A DNA stretch of 64,000 bases from Gammaproteobacteria bacterium MFB021 (lineage in GTDB: Bacteria; Pseudomonadota; Gammaproteobacteria; Pseudomonadales; Halomonadaceae), in the NCBI GenBank assembly GCA_000737985.1, contig JNVT01000078.1, positions 62,001 through 126,000 on the forward strand, in the 5' to 3' direction. The notes beneath the pieces were generated by a model. That model saw only the letters and a program-made list of their open reading frames with translations. It ran no database searches and was not told the origin of the DNA. Below, piece after piece: positions 8,578 to 17,225 of this stretch (the stretch's first letter is position 1; each line of letters opens with the position of its first letter). Made by a program: the position numbers and the translations under genes.

Positions 8578-10131
8578 TCAGCGCGACCCCGTGGCCGGTG
8601 TCTGGTAGATGTCGGCGTAGCGCTCACGCAGCGCGTTCTTCTGCACCTTGCCCATCACGTTGCGCGGCAGGCTGTCGATGAAGAACACCCGTTTGGGCTG
8701 CTTGTAGCGCGCCACCTTGTCGCTTAGCGAGGCGAGGACCTGCGCCTCGTCGAGTGCAGCACCCGGCTTGAGCACCACCGCGGCGGTGACGCCTTCGCCC
8801 AGATCCGGGTGATTGACCCCGATCACCGCCGATTCGACCACCTCCGGCAGCTCGTCGATCCACTGCTCGATCTCCTTGGGATAGACGTTGTAGCCGCCGG
8901 AGATCACCAGGTCCTTGTCGCGGCCGACGATCGACAGATAGCCGTCGCTGTCGATCACCCCGAGATCGCCGGTGATGAAGAAGCCATCCTCGCGGAACTC
9001 GGCGGCGGTCTTCTCCGGCATGCGCCAGTACCCCTTGAACACGTTGGGGCCACGCACTTCCACCAGCCCGGTCTCACCCGCCGCCAGCACCTTGCCGCTG
9101 TCGCGATCGGTGATGCGCACCTCGCTGCCAGGCAGCGCGAAGCCGACCGTGCCGGGGCGGCGCTCGCCGTCGTAGGGGTTGGAGGTGTTCATGTTGGTCT
9201 CGGTCATGCCATAGCGCTCGAGAATGGCGTGGCCGGTACGTTCGAAGAAGTCGCGGTGGGTCTCGGCCAGCAGCGGCGCCGAGCCGGAGACGAACAGGCG
9301 CATGTTGCGCACCGCCTCACGGTCGAGACGCGGGCTGGCAAGCAGGCGGGTATAGAAGGTCGGCACCCCCATCAGCACGGTCGCCCGCGGCATCAGCGTG
9401 ATCAGCTGCTCCGGATCGAGCTTGGGCAGGAAGGTCATCGAAGCGCCGACGGTGAGAGTGATGTTGCACGCCACGAACAGCCCGTGGGTATGAAAGATCG
9501 GCAGCGCGTGGAGCAGATGGTCATCGCTGCTGAAGCGCCAGGTTTCGGCCAGCGCCCGGCTGTTGGCGGCGAGGTTGGCGTGGGTCAGCATCGCGCCCTT
9601 GGAGCGCCCGGTGGTGCCGGAGGTGTAGAGAATCGCCGCCAGATCGTCGCCCGCCAGATCGGCGATCTCCGTATCCGCTTCGGCCGCCTCGGCAAGCGCC
9701 ATCAGCGAGCCGTCGGCCGCCGCCCCCAGGGTCTCGACCGCGGTCGGTGTCTGATAAACATCGCCGCAGCGCTCGGCGAGCCGCTCGGCGCTGTCGCGGT
9801 CCTCGGGGCGGCACACGTAGAGTCGCGGTTCGGCATCGCCGAGGAAGTACTCGATCTCGGCCTCGGTGTAGGCGGTATTGAGCGGCAGATAGACGGCGCC
9901 GACCTGCAGGCAGGCGAGATAGAGCATCACCGTCTGCGGGCTCTTGTCGACCTGCACCACCACCCGCTCGCCGGGGGTCACGCCGCGCTCGCGCAGTACC
10001 CGCGCCAGACGCCGTGAGGTATCGAGCACGTCGCGGTAGCGATAGCTCGCCCCCTCGGCGGTGTCGATCAGCACCTTCTCCGGCTGGCGCGAGAAGTTGT
10101 CGAAGAACTGAAGGTAAAGATTTTGATTCAT
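8578..10131 (-). CDS. matB: malonyl-CoA synthetase
   Basis: A 517-residue acyl-CoA synthetase (ANL superfamily) that activates imported malonate to malonyl-CoA. The P-loop is YTSGTTGRSKGA near residue 170, the A5 region is ERYGMTETNM, the A8 hinge is GRDKDLVISGGYN, and the catalytic lysine is in NVMGKVQKNAL near the C-terminus. Context (matA, madL, madM, GntR regulator) fixes the substrate as malonate rather than a longer acid. The start is preceded by GGAGAGTGGC. The DNA around this start, including ATGAATC, is repeated three more times upstream (see repeat). Confidence 0.92.
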   Translation of the reverse strand: MNQNLYLQFFDNFSRQPEKVLIDTAEGASYRYRDVLDTSRRLARVLRERGVTPGERVVVQVDKSPQTVMLYLACLQVGAVYLPLNTAYTEAEIEYFLGDAEPRLYVCRPEDRDSAERLAERCGDVYQTPTAVETLGAAADGSLMALAEAAEADTEIADLAGDDLAAILYTSGTTGRSKGAMLTHANLAANSRALAETWRFSSDDHLLHALPIFHTHGLFVACNITLTVGASMTFLPKLDPEQLITLMPRATVLMGVPTFYTRLLASPRLDREAVRNMRLFVSGSAPLLAETHRDFFERTGHAILERYGMTETNMNTSNPYDGERRPGTVGFALPGSEVRITDRDSGKVLAAGETGLVEVRGPNVFKGYWRMPEKTAAEFREDGFFITGDLGVIDSDGYLSIVGRDKDLVISGGYNVYPKEIEQWIDELPEVVESAVIGVNHPDLGEGVTAAVVLKPGAALDEAQVLASLSDKVARYKQPKRVFFIDSLPRNVMGKVQKNALRERYADIYQTPATGSR

Positions 10132-10187
10132 GCCACTCTCCTGCGATTCATACCAATCCTGCGATTCATATCACTCTTGCGATTCAT
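10125..10187 (-). repeat. tandem duplication of the matB start region (ATGAATC x4)
   Basis: On the minus strand the heptamer ATGAATC of the true matB start (10131-10125) recurs at 10151, 10169 and 10187, at spacings of 20, 18 and 18 bp. The bases between copies also resemble one another, with purine-rich AGGA-like stretches, so each unit looks like a copy of ribosome site plus start codon. The extra ATGs read GAATCGCA-type codons and are not obviously productive. Confidence 0.8.
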
Positions 10188-10238
10188 GACGGGGTTGCTG
10201 CTGGCCGCCGCGGCGATTCGCCTGCAAGCCAGGTACTA

Positions 10239-10283
10239 TCTTTCTTCGGGCCATCTTTCGCCGGGCCATCGTTCGTCGGGCCA
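10239..10283. repeat. three 15-bp tandem units between matA and matB
   Basis: Three imperfect units of 15 bp, TCTTTCTTCGGGCCA, TCTTTCGCCGGGCCA and TCGTTCGTCGGGCCA, lie head to tail in the 192 bp gap between the matA stop and the matB start. The function is unknown; the same kind of repeat occurs at other gene ends here. Confidence 0.85.
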
Positions 10284-10323
10284 CACCCGATGACACTCGC
10301 ACCCGGTGTCCGCATGCCGGATC

Positions 10324-11718
10324 TTATGCCTTGGCCTTGGGATCGCCCTTGGCCTTGGCATCGCTCTTGGGCGCGGCGAGCAGACGACTGCGTGCCTGCT
10401 TGGCGTCGCGCCGAATTTCCTGGGTGCATATCACGCTACCCTCGCGGCTGAACGCTTCGTGGTTCTGTTCGATCCGTTCGAGCTCGTAGAGGTAGTTGAC
10501 CATCAGCGCGTGGGACTGCTTGAGCCCCTTGTCCGACAGGTCGCCCGGCCAGTTGAGGCGATGCAGGCTAGCGCCGTTGCCGAGATGGAAGCGCGCCACT
10601 GGATCGAGCGGCATACCGCTGTCGTCGCGCTTGACGTCGATCAGGTAGTGGGCGGCCAGCGCGCGCACGTCGGGGGCGAGCTTGTCACGCGCCTTGCCCG
10701 GCTCGCGCCAGTGCCCGGCGTCGAGCTCGGCGACGAGATCGTCGTTGAGGTCCAATTCACCCTGGTCGCGGGCCTGCTGCAGCCAGGCGGCGAAGCCCGG
10801 TACCGGCGACAGGGTGACGAAGTTTTCCAGATTGGGCAGCTCGCGCTTGAGCTCCTGCACCACCTGCTTGATCAGGAAATTGCCGAAGGAGATGCCCTTG
10901 AGCCCGGCCTGGCAGTTGCTGATGCTGTAGAAGGCGGCGGTATCCGCCTCCTGCGGCGGCACCTCGTCGCCGCTCTCGAGGATGGTCTGGATGTTGTCGG
11001 GAATGCCGCGGCACAGCGCCACCTCGACGAAGATCAGCGGCTCGTCGCCGGTGGCCGGGTGGAAGAAGGCGTAGCAGTGGCGGTCGTCGGGGTCGAGCCG
11101 CCGGCGCAGATCGCCCCAGTCGCGAATCGCGTGTACCGCCTCGTAGCGGATCAGCTTTTCGAGCACCGCCGCCGAGGTGTTCCAGTCGATGCTCTCAAGC
11201 ATCAGGAAGCCGCGGTTGAACCAGGAAGCGAACAGATGCGCGAAATCCGCATCCAGCGGCGCCAGTTCCGGGTGGGCCTTGAGCAGACCGAGCAGATCGG
11301 CGCGCATCTTCACCAGCTCGTAGGTGCCACCGGGGCAGAGATTGAGCCGCCGCAGCAGGTGCTGACGGCGCGGTTCACACACTGCGAACAGCTGCGCCAG
11401 GCTGGCATTGTCCTCGGCCGCCTGATAGGCCGCATAGGCGGCGTGGATTTGCGCGGGCTCGGCGGCGTAGTGCTCGGCGAGCAGTTGGAAGAAGGCCAGG
11501 CGCCCGGCGTCATCGAGAGAGGCATAGCGCTCCAGCGCCTCCTGGGCGATCAGGATCTGCGACGCCTCCCCGCCGGGCAGCATCAGCGTCTCGCACACCG
11601 AGGTCAGGCGCGCGAGGCTGCTTGGGGTGTCGCGCTTGTCGGCGTGCGCGGCCTGACCGCGGGTACGGCGGCCGATGCTCGACAGGAGTTCCTGCAGAAA
11701 ATTCATGTTGACGTTCAT
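10324..11718 (-). CDS. matA: malonyl-CoA decarboxylase
   Basis: A 464-residue protein of the malonyl-CoA decarboxylase family, which turns malonyl-CoA into acetyl-CoA and CO2. The N-terminal helical domain is followed by the GNAT-like catalytic domain, with the conserved serine region TLSPVPGFAAWL and histidine region RFHLGNGASLHRLNW. It is first in the minus-strand malonate operon and divergent from matR, with a palindrome in between. The C-terminus ends in a lysine/alanine repeat (DAKAKG-DPKAKA) encoded by two near-identical 18-bp units. The start at 11718 has GAGAGGGCC upstream; an internal ATG at 11706 is also possible. Confidence 0.93.
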   Translation of the reverse strand: MNVNMNFLQELLSSIGRRTRGQAAHADKRDTPSSLARLTSVCETLMLPGGEASQILIAQEALERYASLDDAGRLAFFQLLAEHYAAEPAQIHAAYAAYQAAEDNASLAQLFAVCEPRRQHLLRRLNLCPGGTYELVKMRADLLGLLKAHPELAPLDADFAHLFASWFNRGFLMLESIDWNTSAAVLEKLIRYEAVHAIRDWGDLRRRLDPDDRHCYAFFHPATGDEPLIFVEVALCRGIPDNIQTILESGDEVPPQEADTAAFYSISNCQAGLKGISFGNFLIKQVVQELKRELPNLENFVTLSPVPGFAAWLQQARDQGELDLNDDLVAELDAGHWREPGKARDKLAPDVRALAAHYLIDVKRDDSGMPLDPVARFHLGNGASLHRLNWPGDLSDKGLKQSHALMVNYLYELERIEQNHEAFSREGSVICTQEIRRDAKQARSRLLAAPKSDAKAKGDPKAKA

Positions 11719-11858
11719 GCCGGCCCTCTCTGGTGTGGAATGGGTGCGCTCGCTGACTTTTCAGACCCGACTGCTCGGATCTGACGGTTCAGGTCTGACT
11801 GTCAGAAAAAGCCTAACGAGATCGCACGGACGCGGGTGTTAACATACAAGTCACCGTT

Positions 11859-11874
11859 CTGTTATATACAACAG
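11859..11874. promoter_or_regulatory. palindrome CTGTTATATACAACAG, candidate MatR operator
   Basis: A 16-bp near-perfect palindrome in the 297 bp divergent matA-matR gap. It matches the style of FadR/MatR-type GntR operators, which centre on a TTGTATACAA-like core. A related half site, AACATACAAG, lies just upstream at 11841-11850. The rest of the gap is AT-richer than the genes and holds no gene. Confidence 0.6.
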
Positions 11875-12015
11875 TCACGACTCCCGACTTCACTGTCAAC
11901 ATGGGAAAAAGTCTAAGATGACGGGATACACCCGCTGGCAGGCGAGCCCTAGAAGGCTGAAAAATCAGTAAATTCTGGCGGGATCACACAAGCGGAAAAG
12001 AGGAGAACGTCGAGC

Positions 12016-12684
12016 ATGGCCAGCGTCCCCCAGGCCCAGCGACTGCGCGATCTACTCGAGGACGCGATCGTCGAGGGCCACTACGCCCCCGGTGACCGCC
12101 TCGACCCCGAGGCGCTGGCGCGCGACTACGCCTGCTCGCGCACGCCGATCCGCGAGGCGCTGCAGCAGCTGGCCGCCTCGGGCATGGTCAAGGTGCTGCC
12201 CAAGCGCGGCACCTTCGTAGCCCAGCTCGGGGTGACCGAACTGGTCGAGCGCTTCGAGGTGATGGCGGAACTGGAAGGCATGTGCGCACGCCTGGCGGCG
12301 CGGCGCGCCACCGCCGAGGAGCTGGAGGGCCTGCGTGAGGCACATCGCGCGTGCCACGCCTGCCTCGAAGCCGGCGACGTCGATGGCTACTACTACGAGA
12401 ATGGCGTTTTCCACCATCTGATCTACGCCGCCGGCCACAACGCCTTCCTGACCCAGGAGGCGACACGGCTGCACGCCATTCTCAAGCCCTACCGGCGCCT
12501 GCAGCTGCACGTGCGCCAGCGCATGCAGAGCAGCTACGCCGAGCATCAGGCGATCATCGCCGCGCTGGAAGCCGGCGACGCCGCGGGCGCCGAGCAGGCG
12601 ATCCGCGATCACGTGCAGATTCAGGGCGAGCGTTTCAACGATCTGGTGGCATCGATGCAGCGGCTGCAGGCCATGCGCCGCTGA
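12016..12684 (+). CDS. matR: GntR/FadR-family regulator of malonate use
   Basis: A 222-residue regulator. The N-terminal winged helix contains YACSRTPIREALQQLAASG, the recognition region of GntR proteins, and the C-terminal FCD all-helical domain carries the histidines expected for metal or acid binding (FHHLIYAAGHN). AGGAG lies 11 bp before the ATG. Divergent placement from matA-matB-madLM makes malonate or malonyl-CoA the likely ligand. The assignment to MatR is by context and domain type, not by a specific signature. Confidence 0.82.
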   Translation: MASVPQAQRLRDLLEDAIVEGHYAPGDRLDPEALARDYACSRTPIREALQQLAASGMVKVLPKRGTFVAQLGVTELVERFEVMAELEGMCARLAARRATAEELEGLREAHRACHACLEAGDVDGYYYENGVFHHLIYAAGHNAFLTQEATRLHAILKPYRRLQLHVRQRMQSSYAEHQAIIAALEAGDAAGAEQAIRDHVQIQGERFNDLVASMQRLQAMRR

Positions 12685-12708
12685 CGGCAAGCGACATGAG
12701 GGCGCCTG

Positions 12709-12876
12709 TCAGCGCACCAGCAGGGTCAACAGCAGAGCCACGGCCCCGACCACCAGTGCCACCGACACGCTCACGCTGACCAGCCGATTGAGCCAGCGGT
12801 CGAAGCGCGACAGCGCCATCGGCGCGGCTCGCCGGGTGGCGCCCTGCGGGGCACGGCGGGGGGATCGGTTAGGCAT
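12709..12876 (-). CDS. small hypothetical single-pass membrane protein
   Basis: A 55-residue product with a basic N-terminal half (PNRSPRRAPQGATRR) and a single hydrophobic helix, VSVSVALVVGAVALLLTLLVR, that reaches the C-terminus. The family is not recognised. The frame stays open upstream to an ATG at 13005, but that extension looks like non-coding sequence. It is convergent with matR, separated by only 24 bp. It could be a minor membrane regulator or a chance frame. Confidence 0.45.
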   Translation of the reverse strand: MPNRSPRRAPQGATRRAAPMALSRFDRWLNRLVSVSVSVALVVGAVALLLTLLVR

Positions 12877-13213
12877 GGGCGGTGGGCAATCGGTTAAGGG
12901 TGGGTGATAAAAGTTAACGGCCGTGACTCCCGTTACATTAGGCCGCGCCGGGATTTTTCTCCACTGCCACGCGCGCTTGCCGCGTACCAACGCGCTTCTT
13001 TTCACCGCCTTATCTTACCGGGCTATCTCTCCGCTCTTTTTCAGAGCTATCCCTAACCGCTCTCCCCCAACACTCTCCCTCACCGCTCGCCCCCGCTCAG
13101 CCGTTTCCCCGCCTGAACAGGCCTCGCCCTGCCGGCCGCCGGATACGCAAGGGCCCCGCCGAAGCGGGGCCCGATAGCGTACGCCGCCCGCCTCCAATGG
13201 CGGGCGATGCGGT
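12877..13213. other. intergenic region with pyrimidine-rich degenerate repeats
   Basis: No credible gene was seen. Between about 13021 and 13100 there are loose CTCTCCC/ACCGCTC repeats on the plus strand. A strong hairpin at 13151-13172 serves the BCCT gene. Bases 12901-12950 are AT-richer and may hold the promoter of the small minus-strand gene. Confidence 0.5.
13151..13172 (-). terminator. hairpin downstream of the BCCT transporter
   Basis: A perfect 9-bp stem, GGGCCCCGC / GCGGGGCCC, closes on a CGAA tetraloop and lies 42 bp past the BCCT stop on the minus strand. The following run is only TTGCG, so termination may be weak or rho-assisted. Confidence 0.6.
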
Positions 13214-14848
13214 TCAGCGCGGGTTGATGCGGCGATTCTTGACGTCCGGCGCACGGCGGTAGCGGTCCTCGTCTGCCAGCTCCTCGGCCTCGAACGCATC
13301 CGCCCCCACCGGGGTCTCGCTGTGGCGGCGGTAGAGCGCGGTGAGCATCGCCTTGCGGTCGGCCCGGAGCTCCTTGATCATCACCGAGATCATGCCGTAA
13401 AGGATGAAGGTGAACGGCAGCGCCGAGAGTACCGCCGCCGACTGCAACCCCTTGAGGCCGCTCTCGCCGCCGGCGGAGAGCAGGGTCAGACAGATCGCGG
13501 CGATCAGCACACCCCAGATCACGCGCTTGAGCAGCGGCGGGTTGAGCGAGCCGTTATCGGTCATCTGCGACACGATGTAGGTCGCCGAGTCGGCCGAGGT
13601 CACCAGGAAGATGAAGATCAGACACAGCGCCACCACCGACAGCACGTTGGAGAACGGCATCAGATCGAACATGCGGAACAGCGCCGAGGTGATGTTGTCC
13701 GCGGTGGCCTGGGCCAGCCCTGCGTCGCTGTGCAGCTCCATCTGTATCGCCGCACCGCCGAACACCCCGATCCACAGACACGCCAGCAGCGGCGGTACGA
13801 TCAGCACGCCGAACACGTACTGCTTGATCGTGCGCCCGCGCGAGATGCGCGCCACGAAGGTCCCCACGAACGGCGACCAGGCGATCACCCAGGCCCAGTA
13901 GAAGATGGTCCAGCCGGCGGCCCAGTCGCTGCCGTTGTAGGGCGACATGCGCAGGCTCATGCCGATGAAGTTCTGCAGGTAGTCGCCGATGCCCAGGGTG
14001 ATGGTCTCCAGAATCTTGACCGTGGGCCCGGTGAACAGGATGTAGAACATCAGTGCGAAGCAGATGATCAGGTTGAGGTTGGAGAGATTCTTGATCCCCT
14101 TGTCCAGCCCCGAGGTGGCCGAGATCATATAGCAGACGAACATCGCCCCCATGATGATGAACTGCCAGGTCATGTTCTCCTCGACCCCGAACACCGAATG
14201 CAGGCCGCCGTTGATCTGCAGCACCGCCAGGCCGATCGAGGTGGCCACCCCCATCACCGTGGCGACCACCGCGAAGATATCGAGCACCGGCCCCAGGCGG
14301 CGCAGCTTGGGGCGCTTGGCGGTGACCGAGGAGAGCACGTTGGAGACCATGCCCGCCTGACCCTTGCGGAACTGGTAGTAGGCGATGATCAGCCCGACCA
14401 CCGAGAACGCCGCCCACTGGTGAATGCCCCAGTTGAAGAAGCTGTACTGGATGGCGTAGCGCGCCGCCTCGGGCGTGGCCCCCTGGACGTCGCCGAACGG
14501 CGGGTTGAGATAGTGGGTCATGGGTTCGGCCATGCCGTAGAACACCAGCCCCACGCCGAAGCCGGCAGCCAGCAGCATGCTCACCCAGGAGAAGAAGCCG
14601 TAGGTCGGCTTGCTGTCCTGGGGCCCGAGCCGGATCTTGCCGTACTTGCTGAAAGCCAGCACCACCAGGAAGGTCACGAAACCAAACACCGAGATCAGAT
14701 AGAACCAGCCGAAGTAGTGCGTGGTCGCACCGAGCGCGGTGTTGGCGAGATCGCCGAAGCGATTGGGAAAAATGGCACCGATGGCCACGATCGCGGCGAT
14801 CAGCACCGCGGATACGATGAATACACCTTGCTTGCCAAGTCTGGCCAT
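13214..14848 (-). CDS. BCCT-family betaine/choline/carnitine transporter
   Basis: A 544-residue membrane protein with about 12 helices. The glycine-rich substrate helix is AAGFGVGLVFYGMAEPMTH and the tryptophan-rich BCCT signature is FYWAWVIAWSPFVG; the sodium-coupled core looks complete. The C-terminus is polar and charged (DRYRRAPDVKNRR), as in osmotically regulated members. Such carriers import glycine betaine, choline or carnitine as compatible solutes, fitting a salt-tolerant host. It stands alone with no enzyme partner, so the exact substrate cannot be given. Confidence 0.93.
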   Translation of the reverse strand: MARLGKQGVFIVSAVLIAAIVAIGAIFPNRFGDLANTALGATTHYFGWFYLISVFGFVTFLVVLAFSKYGKIRLGPQDSKPTYGFFSWVSMLLAAGFGVGLVFYGMAEPMTHYLNPPFGDVQGATPEAARYAIQYSFFNWGIHQWAAFSVVGLIIAYYQFRKGQAGMVSNVLSSVTAKRPKLRRLGPVLDIFAVVATVMGVATSIGLAVLQINGGLHSVFGVEENMTWQFIIMGAMFVCYMISATSGLDKGIKNLSNLNLIICFALMFYILFTGPTVKILETITLGIGDYLQNFIGMSLRMSPYNGSDWAAGWTIFYWAWVIAWSPFVGTFVARISRGRTIKQYVFGVLIVPPLLACLWIGVFGGAAIQMELHSDAGLAQATADNITSALFRMFDLMPFSNVLSVVALCLIFIFLVTSADSATYIVSQMTDNGSLNPPLLKRVIWGVLIAAICLTLLSAGGESGLKGLQSAAVLSALPFTFILYGMISVMIKELRADRKAMLTALYRRHSETPVGADAFEAEELADEDRYRRAPDVKNRRINPR

Positions 14849-15035
14849 AAGGACTCCCCGGTCGTTGTCTCTCTTCCTTGAATCATGCCGGCGTCGTCAC
14901 GCCGGGCTGGCCACAGTATAGACGACGCGGTTTTTCGGCCTGCGTCGGCCAGCCAGCGCGACGGGCATGAAGAAAACTTAATATACGTAAGACTTCGTTA
15001 AGCCCCTCCACGGCACCCTACCCTCGACATCCTCT

Positions 15036-15052
15036 CCTTCAGGCCCTGAAGG
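15036..15052. other. small inverted repeat before the hemolysin-family gene
   Basis: CCTTCAG / CTGAAGG with a 3-nt spacer lies 32 bp before the start at 15084, in a 235 bp gap. It could be an operator or a leader hairpin of the following operon. Confidence 0.3.
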
Positions 15053-15083
15053 GGGCAGGAGACCGACCACGAGGGAAGACCCC

Positions 15084-15755
15084 ATGCCCGGTTTACCGCT
15101 GACCTTTCCCACCGCGACGCTGCACTGGCGCGAATGCCAAAAGGCATCGGAGCGTGCCCAGCTCGAAGCCTTCATTGCCACGACCTATCGGCGTCAGCAC
15201 GGCGCCGAGCTGAGCCAGTTCGCGCCGCGTCTCTACGGCCTGTGGGAAGCCGACCAGTTGCAGGCCGCTGTCGGCGTGCGCCTGGCCGGCGACGCCCCGC
15301 TGTACCTGGAGCGCTATCTGAGCGAACCGGTCGAGTGCTTGCTGGCGCGCGAGCTTAACGCGCCGGTCGCGCGCCACGCGCTGGCCGAAATCGCCAATCT
15401 GGCGACGCTGCGCCCGGGCCTGGCGGTGCCGTTGATCCGCCACTTGATCGAGTCGCTGGTGGCCGAGGGCTGCGGCTGGCTCACCTTTACCGCCACCGCC
15501 GCGGTGCGCAACGGCTTCCGCCGGCTGGGGCTCGACGTGCGCCGCCTGGGTGACGCCGACCCTGCGTATCTCGACGCCGACGAGCGCGAGCGCTGGGGCA
15601 ACTACTACCTGCATCGCCCGTGGGTCATGGGCGGCGACCTGATCAAGGCGTGGCGGCGGCTCGATCCCAGCCGCGAGCTCACCTCTCCCGATAGCCCTAC
15701 CCCACTCACCGTGACAGCCCAGAGCTGCCATCACAAGGTCGACCCCCATGCGTGA
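15084..15755 (+). CDS. thermostable-hemolysin-family protein
   Basis: A 223-residue cytosolic-looking protein matching the T_hemolysin family (PF12261). This family was named after a Vibrio hemolysin, but its sequence resembles GNAT-type acyltransferases. Visible features are LYGLWEADQLQAAVGVR, YLERYLSEPVE and EIANLATLRPG. There is no signal peptide, which argues against a secreted toxin. It overlaps the downstream AMP-ligase by 8 bp and is first in a five-gene operon with a di-iron protein, an SDR and a TPR protein. A role as an acyl-transfer enzyme in a small-molecule pathway is inference. Confidence 0.8.
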   Translation: MPGLPLTFPTATLHWRECQKASERAQLEAFIATTYRRQHGAELSQFAPRLYGLWEADQLQAAVGVRLAGDAPLYLERYLSEPVECLLARELNAPVARHALAEIANLATLRPGLAVPLIRHLIESLVAEGCGWLTFTATAAVRNGFRRLGLDVRRLGDADPAYLDADERERWGNYYLHRPWVMGGDLIKAWRRLDPSRELTSPDSPTPLTVTAQSCHHKVDPHA

Positions 15756-17193
15756 ACGCTTTCTCGACCATCTCGGCGCGCTTGCCGTGAGCCAGCCGGC
15801 GCAGGTCGCCCTCAGCGCCAACGGCGTGACGCTGACCTACGCCGAGCTGCCCGGTGAGATCGCGCGGCGCTGCCAGCAGCTGGCCGCAATGGGTGGGCGC
15901 CGCGTGGCGCTGATGCTCGACAACGGCCTCGATTGGGCACTGTGGGACCTGGCGCTGATGCAGAGCGAGGCGGTCAACGTGCCGCTGCCGATGTTCTTCT
16001 CGCCGGCCCAGCTGGCCCACGTGGTCGAGCAGGCCGGGATCGACACCCTGATCGGCCCCGCCGGGGTCGCCGAAGGGCTGGGCTTTGCCGCCAGCGACGA
16101 CCCGCTGCTGTGGCAGCGCCAGGTGGCAGCGCCACCGAGGCTGCCAGCGGGGACGCACAAGATCACTTTTACCTCCGGCACCAGCGGCACGCCCAAGGGG
16201 GTCTGCCTCGATAGCGACACCCAACTGACGGTGGCGGACAGCCTGGCCGAGGTGGCCCGCGGCGTGGGCGTGAGGCGGCATCTGGCGATGCTGCCGCTGG
16301 CCACGCTGCTGGAAAACATCGGCGGCCTCTATGCCCCGCTGTGGCTGGGCGGCAGCGTCGCCCTGCCGGGACTGGGCGAACTCGGCTGGCGCGGCGCCAG
16401 CGGTTTCGACAGCACCCAGGCGTGGCGTGTGATCCGCGCCGAGGCCCCGGATAGCCTGATCCTGGTGCCGCAGCTGCTCAGCGCGCTGCTGATGCAGCAG
16501 GGCGAGGCGCCGCTTGGCTTCGGGCGCTTCTTCGCGGTGGGCGGGGCCACGGTCTCCCCAGCACTGCTGGCGCGTGCGGCCGAGGCCGGCTGGCCGGTCT
16601 TCGAAGGCTACGGGCTCTCCGAGTGCGCCTCGGTGGTGACGCTCAACCGCCCCGGCGAGGTGCGCTCGGGTAGCGTCGGCCGCCCGCTGCCGCATGCCCG
16701 AATCACCCTTGCCGAGGATGGCGAGGTGATGGTCGAGGGCAGCCTGATGCTCGGCTATCTGGGTGACGACGCGCCACGCCCGACGCGCTGGCCCACCGGG
16801 GATCTCGGCGCCTGGGAAGGCGAGGCGCTGGTGCTCAAGGGGCGCCGGCGACAGGTCTTCATCACCGCTTACGGGCGCAACGTCGATCCCGCCTGGGTCG
16901 AGGCCGAGCTCACCGCAGAACCGGCGATCGCCCAGGCCTGGGTCAGCGGCGAAGCGCAGCCGAGCAACCGCGCACTGCTGGTAGCGCGCGGCGAATGGGT
17001 CAACGACCAGCAGCTCGAAGAGGCCGTGGCTCGCGCCAATCAGCGGCTGCCCGACTACGCCCGCGTCGCGTGCTGGCAGCGTGGCGCCCCCTTCACCCCG
17101 GACAACGGCCTGGCCACGGCCAACGGCCGGCTGCGCCGCGAGGCGCTGGCCGAGCGCTACCGCCGCTGGCTGGACACGCCGGTCAGCGCGTGA
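15748..17193 (+). CDS. AMP-binding acyl-adenylate ligase
   Basis: A 481-residue ANL-superfamily enzyme, shorter than most acyl-CoA synthetases. The phosphate loop is TFTSGTSGTPKG (about 140), the A5 motif FEGYGLSECAS, the A7 motif TGDLGAW and the A8 hinge KGRRRQVFITAYGRN. In the A10 motif the usual catalytic lysine of GKxxR is arginine (ANGRLRREAL), which may slow or alter adenylation. Overlap with the T_hemolysin gene and close spacing to the di-iron gene suggest it activates a fatty or amino acid for the same pathway. The substrate is unknown. Confidence 0.85.
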   Translation: MRERFLDHLGALAVSQPAQVALSANGVTLTYAELPGEIARRCQQLAAMGGRRVALMLDNGLDWALWDLALMQSEAVNVPLPMFFSPAQLAHVVEQAGIDTLIGPAGVAEGLGFAASDDPLLWQRQVAAPPRLPAGTHKITFTSGTSGTPKGVCLDSDTQLTVADSLAEVARGVGVRRHLAMLPLATLLENIGGLYAPLWLGGSVALPGLGELGWRGASGFDSTQAWRVIRAEAPDSLILVPQLLSALLMQQGEAPLGFGRFFAVGGATVSPALLARAAEAGWPVFEGYGLSECASVVTLNRPGEVRSGSVGRPLPHARITLAEDGEVMVEGSLMLGYLGDDAPRPTRWPTGDLGAWEGEALVLKGRRRQVFITAYGRNVDPAWVEAELTAEPAIAQAWVSGEAQPSNRALLVARGEWVNDQQLEEAVARANQRLPDYARVACWQRGAPFTPDNGLATANGRLRREALAERYRRWLDTPVSA

Positions 17194-17225
17194 TGCGCCC
17201 GCAACCCGCTCGAGGAGAACCGCCC

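Noticed and set aside
13322..14881. Long open frame on the plus strand opposite the BCCT transporter
   Set aside because: The predicted product is His/Arg/Asp/Gln-rich with no domain, typical of the mirror of a GC-rich membrane protein gene; the minus-strand gene has clear family motifs.
15084..15755. Secreted hemolysin toxin
   Set aside because: The family name suggests it, but there is no signal peptide or membrane segment, and the operon context is metabolic.
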